DNA from: Streptococcus oralis
Lineage (GTDB): Bacteria; Bacillota; Bacilli; Lactobacillales; Streptococcaceae
Direction of reading: 5' to 3'
Length of the DNA stretch: 64,000 bases
Assembly (NCBI RefSeq): GCF_019334565.1
Contig: NZ_CP079724.1
Location: forward strand, 889,001-953,000
Part shown: one piece after another, positions 48,756 to 57,450 of the stretch
How positions within the stretch are numbered: the stretch's first letter is position 1
Layout of the letters: every line of letters begins with the position of its first letter
The notes under the pieces: model-generated
Told to the model about the DNA's origin: nothing
Database searches by the model: none
The model's input: only the letters and a program-made list of their open reading frames with translations
Made by a program: the position numbers and the translations under genes

Positions 48756-49673
48756 ATGCAGATGTATTTTGGAGATGTGTCACTTTGCTATAGCTATTCA
48801 TTGGCAATGGCACTGGATAGCTATGGTTATGACTTTAAAGCAGACTTTTTAGAGGCAATCATGGTGATGGGAAATGGCGCTAGTATTGTAAAGGAAGATG
48901 AACGACACCCTCTAGTGTTTTTTGATAATGGAATGCCAGATCTTTCAATCTCTCATTCTTTAAAAATACTTGGATTTGACTATGAGGATTTCTATCTAAA
49001 GGATGGAGCGGAAGTAGATTTGGAAGAGATTAGAAGAAAGTTGAAAACCTTTCTGTCCAATGGGCCTGTCGTACTGGGGCCTCTTGATATGGGGCATCTG
49101 ACCTACAATCCCAATCACACAATCCTTTATGGTGTGGATCACTTTGTAACCGTGTATGCTCTTGATGGTCAGTATCTCTATTTGCATGATCCAGCTGGTT
49201 TTGCCTGTATGAAGGTTGCTTTTAACGACATTTTAGAAGCCTGGAAGGCAGAGGGTATTGACTATAAGCGCGGAGCCTACTCCATGTGGGGAAATTTTAA
49301 GAAGGTCAAGAGTCCGAGTCAGACTGAAATCTATCAGGAAACAGCAAGGATTATGAAAAACCGATATCTGAATGGTCAAAGTGGTGTTTTGGAATGCTAT
49401 GCAAAAGCAGTTGCTGAAAACGGCTTAAATACGGAGCAAAAACAACTGCACCAGTATTTTAGCTTCAAACTTGCGGCTGTTCGAAATCTATACTTCAGTA
49501 AATTCTTAAAAAACCATGATCCCGAAGGGGCAAGATTAAAAGAGAAATTGGCTTCTTTATTTGGCCAAGCCCACCTTTCATGTTTAAAAGAAGATTACCA
49601 AGAACTGTCCCACTTGCTCTATCAGATAGCAGAAGTAGACGGTCGCTTTAGAGTTTTATATGTAAATAAGTAA
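48756..49673 (+). CDS. C39-like / BtrH_N-type cysteine peptidase-fold protein
   Basis: A 305-aa cytoplasmic protein. ATG 48756 is preferred because AAGGAGG lies 7 nt upstream; an ATG two codons earlier is only 1 nt from that site. The N-terminal half has a papain-like/BtrH_N layout: Cys in GDVSLCYSYSLAMALDSYGY (about residue 10), YGVDHFVTVYALDG (His about 128) and LYLHDPAGF (Asp about 145). The C-terminal half is helical and unrecognised. BtrH_N proteins include acyltransferases of antibiotic synthesis, but here no biosynthetic genes are adjacent. Function unknown. Confidence 0.75.
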   Translation: MQMYFGDVSLCYSYSLAMALDSYGYDFKADFLEAIMVMGNGASIVKEDERHPLVFFDNGMPDLSISHSLKILGFDYEDFYLKDGAEVDLEEIRRKLKTFLSNGPVVLGPLDMGHLTYNPNHTILYGVDHFVTVYALDGQYLYLHDPAGFACMKVAFNDILEAWKAEGIDYKRGAYSMWGNFKKVKSPSQTEIYQETARIMKNRYLNGQSGVLECYAKAVAENGLNTEQKQLHQYFSFKLAAVRNLYFSKFLKNHDPEGARLKEKLASLFGQAHLSCLKEDYQELSHLLYQIAEVDGRFRVLYVNK

Positions 49674-49710
49674 GTCTAGGGGCGCTCCTAACTTTTATAA
49701 AATGGAAAGT

Positions 49711-49747
49711 AAAAGCGGTTTTTCGTAAAACGAAGAACTGCTTTTTG
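49711..49747 (+). terminator. Terminator after the C39-like gene
   Basis: A 16-bp stem with two mismatches (AAAAGCGGTTTTTCGT / ACGAAGAACTGCTTTT, 3-nt loop) followed by T residues. The next gene's -10 (TATAAT) begins a few bases later. Confidence 0.85.
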
Positions 49748-49808
49748 ATTATGGTATAATGAAGTGAGGAAATATCTTATTCTACTTGAAAATGAAGGGA
49801 GAACGCCC

Positions 49809-50351
49809 ATGCCTAGACCAAAAACGAAAGAGGAGCTAGTGTTAGCCTCTAAGGAAAACTATGAAAAGCTCAATCACTTTATATCTAAATTAAGTGAAGA
49901 GGAGCTACAGACTCCTTTTGATTTTTCAAAAGACCAAAAGAAAAAAGAAGCTCACTGGAATAGAGATAAAAATCTACGGGATGTTTTGATCCATCTATAT
50001 GAATGGCAGCAATTACTTTTAACTTGGGTACATTCTAATCAAAAAGGTCAAGAAAGAACTTTTCTCCCTGAACCTTATAATTGGAAAACTTATGGGGAAA
50101 TGAATGTCGCTATTTGGAAGAAGCATCAGAAAACGTCCGTAGAAGAAGCGACCAAACTCCTCAATCAATCGCATAAAAAGGTTTTAGAGTTAATGGAAGG
50201 CTTCAGCAATGACGAATTGTTCACAAAAGGTACCTATAAATGGACGGGTGGGACAAGTCTAGGTTCCTACTTTGTCAGTAGCACCTCCAGTCACTATGAC
50301 TGGGCTCTGAAAAAACTCAAAGCTCATCAGAAAAATTGTAAGAAACGTTAA
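49809..50351 (+). CDS. ClbS/DfsB family four-helix bundle protein
   Basis: A 180-aa DinB-like protein of the ClbS/DfsB (DUF1706) family. ATG 49809 follows GAAGGGAG. The start MPRPKTKEELVLASKENYEKL, the segment NLRDVLIHLYEWQQLLLTWV and the C-terminal STSSHYDWALKKLKAH are characteristic. ClbS itself protects Escherichia coli from colibactin; most Firmicutes members have no tested function, so a self-protection or detoxification role is possible but unproven. Confidence 0.87.
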   Translation: MPRPKTKEELVLASKENYEKLNHFISKLSEEELQTPFDFSKDQKKKEAHWNRDKNLRDVLIHLYEWQQLLLTWVHSNQKGQERTFLPEPYNWKTYGEMNVAIWKKHQKTSVEEATKLLNQSHKKVLELMEGFSNDELFTKGTYKWTGGTSLGSYFVSSTSSHYDWALKKLKAHQKNCKKR

Positions 50352-50379
50352 TTGAAGTGCTCATGAGGTTTAGAAAAGG

Positions 50380-50612
50380 TTCTTCTAAGTTTCGAATAGC
50401 ATAGTTCTCGTGATTTTTGAGCCATTCTAGCTTTAGAATCCTTCTAAAATTAAAATTTAGGTTTGTCATAAACTTAGAATAGCACCAAAACATTTATATC
50501 AATGTAATTCTAAGTTTCGAATTACACTGATATTAAAGGAATTGAGCTGTTCGATGCTTAGAATAGCTTGATTCTGAGAACTGTTGACTAGAAAATCATT
50601 CGAATAGCTTTT
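50380..50612. repeat. Cluster of inverted repeats built on TTC-N8-GAA cores
   Basis: A gene-free stretch with repeated AGAATAGC/CGAATAGC motifs (near 50393, 50474, 50562 and 50600) in both orientations. Two hairpins stand out: 50493-50531 (ATATCAATGTAATTC / GAATTACACTGATAT, one mismatch, loop TAAGTTTC) and about 50541-50575 (AATTGAGCTGTTC / GAATAGCTTGATT, GU pairs and a mismatch). Their loops are near reverse complements of each other. I do not recognise it as BOX, RUP or SPRITE. Confidence 0.6.
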
Positions 50613-50636
50613 TTTCTGATATAGGATGATAGATAG

Positions 50637-51140
50637 ATGGGTGAGATGATGAGCATACAAAAAGAGAAAGTTAGAAAAGAGTTGGTGTCCCTCTGCTTGG
50701 GAGAGCTTGCAGCCGTTCTATCCTTTTGGTTGTGTTTTTTCCTTTTGAAAAATAGGCTTGGCGATTGGAATGGTTTGATCTCTATTCTTTATCCTTTGTC
50801 TTTACTGACATTTATTTTGCTTCAAGGTTCAATCTATTGGGCAATTTTGATTAGAAGGCTGTCGAAACCTCAGTTCGGAAGTGGAAATGTGCGGAAAATA
50901 TATGGTTGTTTCAGAATACTAGACCTTGTTTTACTTATTTCAGGCTTTCCTTTTATTGTCTGGAACACGCAAAGTGTCCAAGTGGCTGTCTTAGCCACGT
51001 TGATAGAGCTTTTTGCCTTTATCGAATGGCTTAATTACTACATTGTACGCCTATCTTATAGTTTGAACCCACTTGTTTTATGGAAAAGAATTGCCAAGGG
51101 AAAACTTGAAAAAAGCAGAATAGCCAAGGAGTTGGGGTAG
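50637..51140 (+). CDS. Small integral membrane protein, unknown function
   Basis: A 167-aa protein with four predicted membrane helices (about residues 20-40, 48-70, 95-112 and 115-135) and a basic C-terminal tail (KRIAKGKLEKSRIAKELG). Not recognised as a named family. Three ATGs (50637, 50646, 50649) are possible starts; GGTGAG lies between the first and second. It follows the repeat cluster and precedes the DUF262 island, and may be accessory. Confidence 0.7.
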   Translation: MGEMMSIQKEKVRKELVSLCLGELAAVLSFWLCFFLLKNRLGDWNGLISILYPLSLLTFILLQGSIYWAILIRRLSKPQFGSGNVRKIYGCFRILDLVLLISGFPFIVWNTQSVQVAVLATLIELFAFIEWLNYYIVRLSYSLNPLVLWKRIAKGKLEKSRIAKELG

Positions 51141-51446
51141 GGGAGTGTAGTATTGGAGAGTTTAAGTTATTCAAACAATGTTACCTTGAAATTTTCATTT
51201 ATACTATAATGTTCTTAATGAATATTCAGGAAGAAAACTAAATGCCCTGCAAATTTTGATTCTTTGAAATTTATTGCTTCCAAAGGATTTTATAGAGTAT
51301 TGAAAATGAAGTTACTAATTGTGCGGAAAAAGTAAGTTTGATGTTATCGCTATACAAAATTTTACCTTCGTTCAAACTTGTATTGATTTTTATTGTCAGT
51401 GTTTTCGTGATATAATATTATCAGAATAAATTATTGGAGAATCTGA
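51141..51446. other. Left junction of the DUF262 island, with old HAD promoter and new island promoter
   Basis: 306 bp without a gene. TATAAT at 51205-51210 lies upstream of the relic of the HAD gene start (51224-51267), so this was probably the HAD gene's own promoter. An extended -10 (TGaTATAAT, hexamer 51411-51416) precedes the island gene, whose Shine-Dalgarno TTGGAGAA lies 7 nt before ATG 51447. Between them is AT-rich sequence with no recognisable gene. Confidence 0.55.
51224..51267 (+). repeat. Relic of the HAD gene's ribosome site and first codons
   Basis: ATTCAGGAAGAAAACTAA-ATGCCCTGCAAATTT-tgaTTCTT closely matches 53854-53897, the Shine-Dalgarno and first eight codons of the intact HAD gene (about 80 percent identity over some 40 bp by eye). 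The relic's frame stops after five codons. It marks the left edge of the inserted 2.6-kb segment. Confidence 0.75.
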
Positions 51447-53216
51447 ATGAGAAACGATATTCAACCGGCTTTACAAACAATAAAATCTTATTTTGAAAAA
51501 TCAGAATTTTATATTCCTACCTATCAGAGACCCTATGCTTGGCAAGTACCACAATGTGAACAACTCATTGAAGATATTAATCTTCATATGGAAAATTTCG
51601 ATGATAGTTCTCAAGACAATTATTTCTTTGGAGCTGTTCTCATTGCTCAAGAATCTGGAGAAGAGCATGAAGTAACCTTGATTGATGGCCAGCAAAGAAC
51701 AACGACATTTATGCTACTTCTTAAGGCAATCTTATTGAAGATTGATAAGGAGCTTGAACTTCAACCGACTCTAGATACTGATGCACGCAGATTAGTGAAA
51801 CGTCTTAATGGTCTTAAAGAGCAGATTGTTACAATGCTTTTCAATGTTTCAGATGACGAAAAAGATGATTTCGTTGATGGATTGTATTATCCTAGTAAGG
51901 ATAGGATAAAGTATCTAAATCATTCAATCTCGGAAAAATATGCTAGTGAGATGACTACTATCTTGTTAGGTAGAGATTTCACTTCGATTAAAGAGAAAGT
52001 TTATCAAATTTATCGTCGTCAAAAAGATAATCGTTATACAAATTATTATAAAAACTTTAGATATTTTTATAATATGTGTGATGATTTGAATGTTTTTAAA
52101 CTCATCAATTTTGCTAACCATTTCATTGATAACTGCCAAGTAATCACCATTACAAGTTATAATACCGATCAAGCAATAAATATTTTCAATTCTTTAAATG
52201 GGACTGGTGTCCCATTGACCCCAATTGAAGTAATCGTATCTAAGACCACTGCAAATGCATCAGATAGGAAGAACTTCGAAAAAAATTGGCAAGAGATTGT
52301 ACAACGTACCGATTCATCTAGATTAGATTTGAATGCGTTAATTACTCATTATATTTTCGTAAAACTCTCAGAACAAAACGGTGCTGATCGAAGAAATCCT
52401 GGTATAAGAGCCTTTTTCTCAAAAAATAAGCATCTATTGAATGAAGATATTCTGTTTACTTCTGATCTAAATACAATCATAAACAATTTTGAACGAGTAT
52501 CTGATACTATCAATGGTCAATTGATAAACAAATTAAACGGTAATTTAAGACCTTTTGTTAGTAGTTATCTATTTTTCAGACAAGACAACACATATCTGGA
52601 ATACTTACTTAGACTTGGAGTTTTAATTGAATTATCCGAACTCTCGTATAGCCATAAACTTTTTAAAGGCTTCTTAGAAGAAATAAATTTGTTGTATAGT
52701 CAAGTCGATTCAATTTCAATAGACGAACTTATTTCAAAAATAAGAAACCATATTCATAACAATTTTATTTATGAAGATGTTAAACAAACTTTGACTGAAA
52801 GTGGTGTTTCAAATTCGATTCTATATGTAAATGAATTCCTATTTGCATTGGAAAAAGGTATTGACTTTAATTTAGATGGAAATATTGATATTGAACATAT
52901 TATGCCACAAAGTGGTTTAAATCGAGAAAATATTATGTCAGATGCTGGATTAGAAAGCCAGGAAGAATTCAGGGATTATGCTGAGAAGCTTGGTAATAAG
53001 ATTCTCCTTGAATCCGAAATTAATCGTGGAATTGGAGATGCTTGGTTTAGAACAAAAAGAGAGAATACAATCACAAGTGGTCATGGCTATATAGGTAGTA
53101 AGTTCCCAATAGCTAAATCTCTTGTTAATTATGTAAATGACACTTGGACTAAAGCTGACATTGAATTGGCAACTGAAAAAGCTGCAAAACGAATTGCTGA
53201 TTTTATTTTTGAATAA
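51447..53216 (+). CDS. DUF262-DUF1524 fusion nuclease (GmrSD-like)
   Basis: A 589-aa protein. The N-terminal DUF262 (ParB-like NTPase) has FYIPTYQRPYAWQVPQCEQLIEDI (about 17-40) and the nucleotide motif LIDGQQRTTTFMLLLKA (about 76-92). The C-terminal DUF1524 HNH-like nuclease has IDIEHIMPQSGLNRE (about 480-495) and LGNKILLESEINRGIGDAWF. This is the single-chain GmrSD layout of type IV restriction enzymes that cut modified phage DNA; related fusions occur in SspE-like and other defence systems. GC is low compared with neighbours, and the gene lies in a segment inserted before a housekeeping gene. It probably forms an operon with the membrane protein 35 bp downstream. Confidence 0.87.
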   Translation: MRNDIQPALQTIKSYFEKSEFYIPTYQRPYAWQVPQCEQLIEDINLHMENFDDSSQDNYFFGAVLIAQESGEEHEVTLIDGQQRTTTFMLLLKAILLKIDKELELQPTLDTDARRLVKRLNGLKEQIVTMLFNVSDDEKDDFVDGLYYPSKDRIKYLNHSISEKYASEMTTILLGRDFTSIKEKVYQIYRRQKDNRYTNYYKNFRYFYNMCDDLNVFKLINFANHFIDNCQVITITSYNTDQAINIFNSLNGTGVPLTPIEVIVSKTTANASDRKNFEKNWQEIVQRTDSSRLDLNALITHYIFVKLSEQNGADRRNPGIRAFFSKNKHLLNEDILFTSDLNTIINNFERVSDTINGQLINKLNGNLRPFVSSYLFFRQDNTYLEYLLRLGVLIELSELSYSHKLFKGFLEEINLLYSQVDSISIDELISKIRNHIHNNFIYEDVKQTLTESGVSNSILYVNEFLFALEKGIDFNLDGNIDIEHIMPQSGLNRENIMSDAGLESQEEFRDYAEKLGNKILLESEINRGIGDAWFRTKRENTITSGHGYIGSKFPIAKSLVNYVNDTWTKADIELATEKAAKRIADFIFE

Positions 53217-53251
53217 ACTAGATCGATAGAATTAAGAGGTAAGTTTTAATT

Positions 53252-53830
53252 ATGTCATTAAATCAAGTTACAATAGAAATTCCATTAAATATTCAGAAAG
53301 GATTAGACTCTGGAATTTATAAACGTTATGGTTCGATAATCAGAAATTCGTCTGGCCATATAGTAAAGCATCTAAAAGAAGTAAAGGTAGGAGAACCAGC
53401 TCAACAGGTCGTTAAAGGCCTTGCAAAAAATAAGTATGTGTTAGTAACTACTATTGGTGCAACTATTCTAGCTGTTGGTGGTGTTGCTTATTATGCATTT
53501 ATTTCTAATAGATATAAAAAGATTGTAAAGCAACTTATAGAAAAGCTACTTCATTTCATTCAATTAGCTCAAAAGGGGAAAGTAAGTGAGGAAGAGGTCG
53601 ATAATTTCTTGAAATTTTTACAGGATAATCAAAAAGAACTACTTACTTTGAAACTTGACTCTGAAATTGATGAGTTATTTGATTTTGTATATGATTATAC
53701 AATTCAATTTGCTAAAGTAAATGGGTTTGAAACTGACACTATCTCAGAAGTGCCAGAAAAAAATAAAGTTATTAACTTGATGGATTATCTGAACTTTCAA
53801 AAAATAATATATCGTTCTGATGCAGTATGA
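53252..53830 (+). CDS. Membrane-anchored protein of the DUF262 island, unknown function
   Basis: A 192-aa protein with one strong transmembrane segment at about residues 62-84 (YVLVTTIGATILAVGGVAYYAF), a polar 60-residue N-terminus and a helical charged C-terminal region (about 88-190). No family recognised. It follows the DUF262-DUF1524 gene by 35 bp, shares its low GC and lies inside the same repeat-flanked segment, so it is a candidate partner, perhaps a membrane effector or anchor (inference). Ribosome site AGAGGTAAG precedes ATG 53252. Confidence 0.75.
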   Translation: MSLNQVTIEIPLNIQKGLDSGIYKRYGSIIRNSSGHIVKHLKEVKVGEPAQQVVKGLAKNKYVLVTTIGATILAVGGVAYYAFISNRYKKIVKQLIEKLLHFIQLAQKGKVSEEEVDNFLKFLQDNQKELLTLKLDSEIDELFDFVYDYTIQFAKVNGFETDTISEVPEKNKVINLMDYLNFQKIIYRSDAV

Positions 53831-53871
53831 TATATTGAAAGATAAATTTACTGATTCAGAAAGGAAACTCA

Positions 53872-54564
53872 ATGCCCTACAAATTTCTACTCTTCGATCT
53901 TGACCATACTCTTCTTGATTTTGATGCTGCTGAGGATGTGGCTTTGACGCAACTTCTAAAGGAAGAAGGAGTTGCGGATATTCAAGTCTATAAAGAATAC
54001 TACGTTCCTATGAACAAGGCTCTTTGGAAGGACTTGGAGCAAAAGAAAATCAGTAAACAAGAACTGATTAACACGCGCTTTTCTCGTTTATTTGCCCATT
54101 TTGGACAGGAGGAAGACGGTAGGTTACTTGCTCAGCGTTACCAGTTTTTTCTAGCCCAGCAAGGACAAACCCTTTCGGGAGCTCATGAACTTTTGGACTG
54201 TCTCATTGAGCGTGATTATGACTTGTATGCTGCGACAAATGGCATTACTGCCATTCAGACAGGGCGTTTGGCTCAATCTGGTCTGGCTCCCTATTTCAAC
54301 CAAGTCTTTATCTCTGAACAGTTGCAAACACAAAAGCCTGATGCACTATTCTATGAAAAAATCGGTCAAGAGATTGCTGGATTTGATAAAGAAAAGGCAC
54401 TGATGATTGGAGATTCCCTAACAGCTGACATTCAAGGTGGCAATAATGCTGGCATAGATACTATCTGGTACAACCCTCATCACCTTGAAAATCACACACA
54501 AGCCCAGCCAACTTATGAAGTCCATTCTTACCAAGACTTACTAGATTGTTTGGATGCTATGTAG
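53872..54564 (+). CDS. HAD hydrolase, YjjG-like noncanonical nucleotidase
   Basis: A 230-aa HAD-superfamily phosphatase. Motif I FDLDHTLLDFD (about residues 8-18), motif II AATNGITAIQTGRL (about 118), the Lys region TQKPDALFYEKIG and motif IV MIGDSLTADIQGGNNAGIDTIWYNP (about 178-202) match the YjjG/YfnB subfamily, which dephosphorylates noncanonical pyrimidine nucleotides. The AGAAAGGAAA ribosome site precedes ATG 53872. A decayed copy of its 5' end lies 2.6 kb upstream, on the far side of the DUF262 island, so its original promoter has been displaced. Confidence 0.87.
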   Translation: MPYKFLLFDLDHTLLDFDAAEDVALTQLLKEEGVADIQVYKEYYVPMNKALWKDLEQKKISKQELINTRFSRLFAHFGQEEDGRLLAQRYQFFLAQQGQTLSGAHELLDCLIERDYDLYAATNGITAIQTGRLAQSGLAPYFNQVFISEQLQTQKPDALFYEKIGQEIAGFDKEKALMIGDSLTADIQGGNNAGIDTIWYNPHHLENHTQAQPTYEVHSYQDLLDCLDAM

Positions 54565-54587
54565 TGCTTTTCCTAAGAGGGGATGAT

Positions 54588-54881
54588 ATGGAAACTAAAG
54601 TCATTGAAGAGATTGACAATTTACTAAACCTCATCGAGCAGTATCAGTTAAAAGGTGTGGTTGCTCAAGTAAATTCGTTAAAAGAGTTAAAGTATATCAT
54701 AAGCAATCATATAGAGTTAAGTACTCGAGAGAAGATGAATATCCACTATTCACTCTTTCTCCCTAGGGGTGGTTTATCTGAACTCTACTATATGGACGCT
54801 AATCTTGAACGGATGAAGTCTGTAAATAATCAACTTTCCTATGCTATTGATACAATCGAAAAGTTTTTAATGGCTGATTGA
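54588..54881 (+). CDS. Small helical protein, unknown function
   Basis: A 97-aa acidic protein starting METKVIEEIDNLLNLIEQYQLK; predicted to be mostly helical with no membrane segment or cysteine. Not recognised. ATG 54588 follows AGAGGGG at 7 nt; a longer in-frame start (54546) would overlap the HAD gene. The gene lies 23 bp after the HAD gene and is probably co-transcribed. Confidence 0.65.
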   Translation: METKVIEEIDNLLNLIEQYQLKGVVAQVNSLKELKYIISNHIELSTREKMNIHYSLFLPRGGLSELYYMDANLERMKSVNNQLSYAIDTIEKFLMAD

Positions 54882-54937
54882 TACTGTCAATACTCATGTC
54901 AAATAATAGGGTCAATAACAGTATATATAAGAACTGT

Positions 54938-54966
54938 AAAAAGTGGTTTAGATAGCCACTTTTTGC
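54938..54966 (+). terminator. Terminator directly abutting the ung promoter
   Basis: AAAAAGTGG-tttagatag-CCACTTTTT forms a 9-bp stem with T run. The T run runs into the extended -10 TGcTATAAT (hexamer 54967-54972) of ung. Confidence 0.8.
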
Positions 54967-54996
54967 TATAATAGAGGCAGTAAAAACGAAGGAGTC
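54964..54996 (+). promoter_or_regulatory. ung promoter and ribosome site
   Basis: The extended -10 TGcTATAAT (54964-54972) lacks an obvious -35 because the terminator hairpin occupies that place. A GAAGGAG Shine-Dalgarno lies before ATG 55001. Confidence 0.7.
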
Positions 54997-55000
54997 GGCG

Positions 55001-55654
55001 ATGCAACACTCATCTTGGCATGCTTTGATTAAGGAGCAATTACCTGAGGGGTATTTTGGGAAAATCAATCAATTTATGGAGCAGGTCTATGCTCAGGGAA
55101 CTGTTTATCCATCTAAGGAGAAGGTTTTTCAGGCTCTCTTGACTACACCGCTTGAAGAGGTTAAGGTGGTGATTCTAGGGCAAGACCCCTATCACGGGCC
55201 AGGTCAGGCGCAGGGCTTGAGTTTTTCTGTACCTGACTCTATCCCAGCGCCACCGTCCTTGCAAAACATCTTGAAAGAATTGTCAGATGACATCGGCGTT
55301 AAGAAATCCCATGATTTGACGGCTTGGGCTGAGCAGGGAGTCTTACTTCTCAATGCTTGCTTGACGGTCCCTGCTGGTCAGGCCAATGGTCATGCTGGTC
55401 AGATATGGGAGCCTTTTACTGATGCCGTGATTCGGGTTGTCAATAATCTAGACAGACCGATAGTCTTTGTACTCTGGGGTGCTTATGCACGCAAGAAGAA
55501 GGCCTTGGTTACCAATCCTCACCACTTGATTATCGAATCAGCCCATCCTAGTCCTTTATCGGTTTATAGAGGATTTTGGGGTTCCAAGCCTTTTTCCAAG
55601 GCTAATGCATTCTTAAAAGAGATAGGACAAGAGCCAATCGATTGGCTTAGATAA
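55001..55654 (+). CDS. ung: Uracil-DNA glycosylase
   Basis: A 217-aa family 1 uracil-DNA glycosylase. Active-site motif A is [11 protein letters not shown] at residues 60-70 (catalytic Asp62), the uracil-binding region LLLNACLTV follows at about 125, and motif B is HPSPLS near 188. It excises uracil from DNA arising by dUMP incorporation or cytosine deamination. First gene of ung-mutX-pyrC; mutX follows 9 bp later. Confidence 0.98.
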   Translation: MQHSSWHALIKEQLPEGYFGKINQFMEQVYAQGTVYPSKEKVFQALLTTPLEEVKVVILGQDPYHGPGQAQGLSFSVPDSIPAPPSLQNILKELSDDIGVKKSHDLTAWAEQGVLLLNACLTVPAGQANGHAGQIWEPFTDAVIRVVNNLDRPIVFVLWGAYARKKKALVTNPHHLIIESAHPSPLSVYRGFWGSKPFSKANAFLKEIGQEPIDWLR

Positions 55655-55663
55655 GGAGAGAAT

Positions 55664-56128
55664 ATGCCTCAGTTAGCGACTATTTGCTACATTGATAACG
55701 GAAAAGAACTGCTCATGCTCCATCGTAATAAGAAACCCAATGATGTCCACGAAGGCAAATGGATTGGTGTGGGTGGTAAGCTAGAGCGAGGGGAGACACC
55801 TCAGGAGTGCGCAGCGCGTGAAATCCTCGAAGAAACAGGCCTCAAAGCCAAGCCAGTACTTAAAGGTGTTATCACTTTTCCAGAATTCACACCAGATTTA
55901 GACTGGTACACCTATGTTTTTAAGGTGACAGAGTTTGAGGGTGACTTGATTGACTGCAATGAGGGGACGCTGGAATGGGTTCCCTATGACGAGGTTTTGA
56001 GCAAGCCAACTTGGGAAGGTGACCACACCTTTGTTGAGTGGCTTTTAGAGGACAAACCCTTCTTTTCAGCCAAGTTTGTTTATGATGGGGATAAATTATT
56101 GGATACCCAAGTCGATTTCTATGAATAA
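55664..56128 (+). CDS. mutX: 8-oxo-dGTP diphosphatase MutX (Nudix)
   Basis: A 154-aa Nudix hydrolase that sanitises oxidised dGTP. The Nudix box GX5EX7REUXEEXGU is complete at about residues 38-60 (from GGKLERGET to EILEETGL). The sequence MLHRNKKPNDVHEGKWIGVGG is characteristic of streptococcal MutX. It complements MutY, encoded earlier in the window, which acts after 8-oxoG has been incorporated. It lies between ung and pyrC, with 12 bp to pyrC. Confidence 0.95.
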   Translation: MPQLATICYIDNGKELLMLHRNKKPNDVHEGKWIGVGGKLERGETPQECAAREILEETGLKAKPVLKGVITFPEFTPDLDWYTYVFKVTEFEGDLIDCNEGTLEWVPYDEVLSKPTWEGDHTFVEWLLEDKPFFSAKFVYDGDKLLDTQVDFYE

Positions 56129-56140
56129 AGGAGAAAGCAG

Positions 56141-57409
56141 ATGCTACTTATCAAAAATGGTCGTGTAATGGATCCCAAGTCTGGTTTGGATCAAGTGTGT
56201 GATATTTTAGTCCAAGATGGAAAAATTGTCAAAATAGCTGCCGAAATCAAGGAAGAAGGAGCAGAGCTAATTGATGCTACTGGTCTTGTAGTTGCGCCTG
56301 GACTAGTCGATATCCATGTTCATTTCCGTGAACCTGGTCAGACCCACAAGGAGGACATCCATACTGGGGCACTAGCGGCTGCTGCAGGTGGTTTTACAAC
56401 GGTTGTTATGATGGCTAATACTAGTCCAACCATTTCGGACGTAGAAACTTTGCAAGAAGTTCTTCAGTCAGCTGCCAAGGAAAAAATCAATGTCAAGACA
56501 GTTGCGACTATTACCAAGAACTTTAATGGACAAGACTTGACAGACTTTAAGGCGCTTTTAGAAGCAGGTGCGGTTGGTTTTTCTGATGACGGTATTCCGC
56601 TTGAGAGCAGTAAAGTGGTCAAGGAAGCCATGGAAGAAGCTAAAAAACTTAATACTTTTATTAGTCTTCATGAGGAAGATCCAGGTTTGAATGGGATTCT
56701 TGGATTTAACGAAAATATCGCTAAGGAACATTTTCATATCTGTGGAGCGACTGGGGTGGCTGAGTACGCTATGATTGCGCGTGATGTCATGATTGCCTAC
56801 GCAACCAAGGCCCATGTTCACATCCAGCATTTGTCTAAGGAAGAAAGTGTCAAGGTAGTGGAATTCGCTCAAGGTCTGGGTGCGCAAGTCACAGCAGAAG
56901 TAGCACCACAACATTTCTCTAAGACAGAAGCTCTTCTTTTAACTCAAGGAAGCAATGCCAAAATGAATCCGCCGCTTCGTTTGGAATCAGATCGTCGTGC
57001 CGTGATTGAGGGTCTTAAGTCAGGTGTTATCACAGTTATTGCGACAGACCACGCACCTCACCATGCAGATGAGAAAAATGTAGAAGACATCACCAAAGCG
57101 CCATCTGGTATGACAGGTTTGGAAACCTCTCTTTCTCTTGGTTTGACTTATTTGGTGGAAGCTGGTGAGTTGAGCTTGATGGAATTGCTTGAAAAAATGA
57201 CTGTCAATCCAGCCAAGCTTTACAACTTTGAAGCAGGTTACTTGGCTGAGAATGGTCCAGCAGATATCACTATCTTTGATGCCAAGGCTGATCGTACTAT
57301 TGGTCCAAACTTCGCTTCAAAATCAGCTAATTCTCCATTTATTGGGGAAACTTTAAAAGGGCAGGTCAAATATACTATCTGTAAGGGACAAATCGTCTAT
57401 CAAAACTAG
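56141..57409 (+). CDS. pyrC: Dihydroorotase
   Basis: A 422-aa class I dihydroorotase of de novo pyrimidine synthesis. Metal ligands are visible: [14 protein letters not shown] (HxH at about residues 60-62), the metal-bridging Asp/carboxylate region [25 protein letters not shown] and ATDHAPHH (catalytic Asp about 305). The gene has AAAGGAG upstream and shares an operon with ung and mutX rather than with other pyr genes, a streptococcal arrangement. No PyrR attenuator is seen before it. Confidence 0.97.
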   Translation: MLLIKNGRVMDPKSGLDQVCDILVQDGKIVKIAAEIKEEGAELIDATGLVVAPGLVDIHVHFREPGQTHKEDIHTGALAAAAGGFTTVVMMANTSPTISDVETLQEVLQSAAKEKINVKTVATITKNFNGQDLTDFKALLEAGAVGFSDDGIPLESSKVVKEAMEEAKKLNTFISLHEEDPGLNGILGFNENIAKEHFHICGATGVAEYAMIARDVMIAYATKAHVHIQHLSKEESVKVVEFAQGLGAQVTAEVAPQHFSKTEALLLTQGSNAKMNPPLRLESDRRAVIEGLKSGVITVIATDHAPHHADEKNVEDITKAPSGMTGLETSLSLGLTYLVEAGELSLMELLEKMTVNPAKLYNFEAGYLAENGPADITIFDAKADRTIGPNFASKSANSPFIGETLKGQVKYTICKGQIVYQN

Positions 57410-57450
57410 ATGGGATTCTGCTCTATAAACTATAAGAATAGAGAGCGTAT

